Of a stretch of DNA of 7,624 nucleotides, positions 6,742 to 7,624 are shown piece by piece. The DNA is from Flavobacteriales bacterium (lineage in GTDB: Bacteria > Bacteroidota > Bacteroidia > Flavobacteriales_D > Sanyastnellaceae), in assembly GCA_947457325.1 (NCBI GenBank), contig CANGVU010000048.1, forward strand, positions 1 through 7,624, in the 5' to 3' direction. Numbering within the stretch: position 1 is the first letter of the stretch; each line of letters starts with the position of its first letter. A program made the translations under genes and the position numbers. The notes under the pieces were generated by a model that did not search any database, had not been told where the DNA came from, and saw only the letters and a list, made by a program, of their open reading frames with translations.

Positions 6742-7624
6742 TCACCGCTGAAATCAACGACTTCTTGTCAATTCCCACTGCTAATGCCTGCTGAGGAATG
6801 ATGGACGCTTCAGAAAATCCAGGTACGGTATTCACCTCAATAATAAATGGTACGTTTTCCTGAATAATAAAATCCACCCTTATCATTCCCCTGCAATTTA
6901 AATCACGATAAATGTCCGCCGCTAAATGCTGAACATGCTCAAAAATTTCTGAATCCACCCTTGCTGGTGTAATCTCCTCTGACTCCCCGTTGTATTTGGC
7001 TTCAAAATCAAAAAACTCATTGGCTGTGACTATTTCCGTCAAAGGCAATGCTCTCAACTTCCCTTGCCATTGAATCACGCCGCAAGTCACCTCAGTCCCG
7101 CTAACAAATCGCTCAATGATGGCCTGAGCATCTACCGCTAAGGCCTTATGAATGGCAACTACCAATTCAGTTTGCTCCTTGACCTTAGATGTCCCCAATG
7201 AAGAACCGCCATTGTTGGGCTTAACGAAACAAGGGAGACCAACCTTTTGCAATATTTCATCAACCTCAATTTGCTCCCCTCTTCCTACGGTAACACTATT
7301 GGCCACCTGATAACCCAATTGATGCAAGGCGTCTGTTGTTGCTTTCTTGTTAAAAGTCAAAGCCATGTTTAATACGTCTCCAGTTGTATAAGGCAATCCT
7401 ATCAACTCAAAATACCCTTGCAACAAGCCATTCTCACCTGGCGCACCATGAACGATAATAAAAACACCATCAAATGTTACTTTATCGCTTCCAATAAGGA
7501 CTGAAAAGTCATTCTTGTCCAACATCAACTCCTCTCCATGCTCTGATAGTGCATACCAGCGATGTCTTTCAATGACCACTTGAGTAGGCGAATATTTTTC
7601 TCGGTCAATATTGGCCATCACCAT
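6725..7624 (-). CDS. ddl: D-alanine--D-alanine ligase, 5' end off window (299 codons seen)
   Basis: This cytoplasmic ATP-grasp enzyme joins two D-alanines to make the dipeptide that MurF adds to UDP-MurNAc-tripeptide in peptidoglycan synthesis. Visible landmarks (numbered from the window edge) are HGAPGENG (59-66), LPYTTGD (77-83), ATP-binding lysines K93 and K135 (VKPNN), the serine loop GGSSLG (139-144), omega-loop EAKY (208-211), R249 and D251, and the metal ligands E263 and N265 in EVNTVPG, with S274 after it. These align with E. coli DdlB K97, K144, S150, K215/Y216, R255, D257, E270, N272 and S281. The conserved omega-loop tyrosine favours D-Ala-D-Ala over D-Ala-D-lactate. The first ATG at 7624-7622 is probably internal: the N-terminal strand-loop with the GG...E..VS motif and its catalytic glutamate is absent, and about 30 residues are missing. 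It lies 134 bases upstream of the receptor, same strand. Confidence 0.96.
   Translation of the reverse strand: MVMANIDREKYSPTQVVIERHRWYALSEHGEELMLDKNDFSVLIGSDKVTFDGVFIIVHGAPGENGLLQGYFELIGLPYTTGDVLNMALTFNKKATTDALHQLGYQVANSVTVGRGEQIEVDEILQKVGLPCFVKPNNGGSSLGTSKVKEQTELVVAIHKALAVDAQAIIERFVSGTEVTCGVIQWQGKLRALPLTEIVTANEFFDFEAKYNGESEEITPARVDSEIFEHVQHLAADIYRDLNCRGMIRVDFIIQENVPFIIEVNTVPGFSEASIIPQQALAVGIDKKSLISAVIEGSF

Noticed and set aside
7622..7624. ATG at the right edge as the true ligase start
   Set aside because: It would leave out the N-terminal ligase segment with the conserved Gly-Gly and catalytic Glu. The residues VMANIDREKY fit the interior of the N-terminal domain, so the gene is cut by the window edge.

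Overview
The window carries three genes, all read from the minus strand. In transcription order they are a D-alanine--D-alanine ligase gene cut at its 5' end by the right window edge (7624 to 6725), a complete 1259-residue TonB-dependent outer-membrane receptor (6590 to 2811), and a very large secreted protein (2794 to beyond base 1) cut at its 3' end by the left edge. Coding density is about 98%. The only real intergenic region is the 134 bases at 6591-6724. I see no tRNA, rRNA, CRISPR array, insertion sequence or attachment site.

The organism is most likely a member of Bacteroidota. The receptor opens with a CarboxypepD_reg-like domain ahead of its plug, which is typical of that phylum. The ligase carries a variant around TTGDVLNMALTFNK that I associate with Flavobacteriia and relatives. 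Start codons lack clear Shine-Dalgarno sequences, and promoter-like strings resemble the Bacteroidota TTG / TAnnTTTG pattern. GC content by eye is in the low to mid 40s. Leucine is mostly TTG in the stretches of the ligase and secreted-protein genes that I checked, which argues against recent transfer of either. I cannot place it below phylum with confidence.

The ligase is a cytoplasmic peptidoglycan-precursor enzyme and is probably functionally separate. The receptor and the secreted protein are separated by only 16 bases and should be co-transcribed. The second protein has a signal peptide, an Asp-rich calcium-loop-like motif, an Fn3-like segment and ten cysteines after the leader, while the receptor has none. 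No SusD-like lipoprotein is present, so this is not a standard SusCD glycan-uptake pair. My reading is a paired outer-membrane transporter and large exported partner, possibly delivered by the type IX secretion system. The C-terminal sorting domain that would prove this lies outside the window. This pair is the best candidate for a poorly described system here. The architecture looks like a family that recurs in Bacteroidota rather than a one-off.
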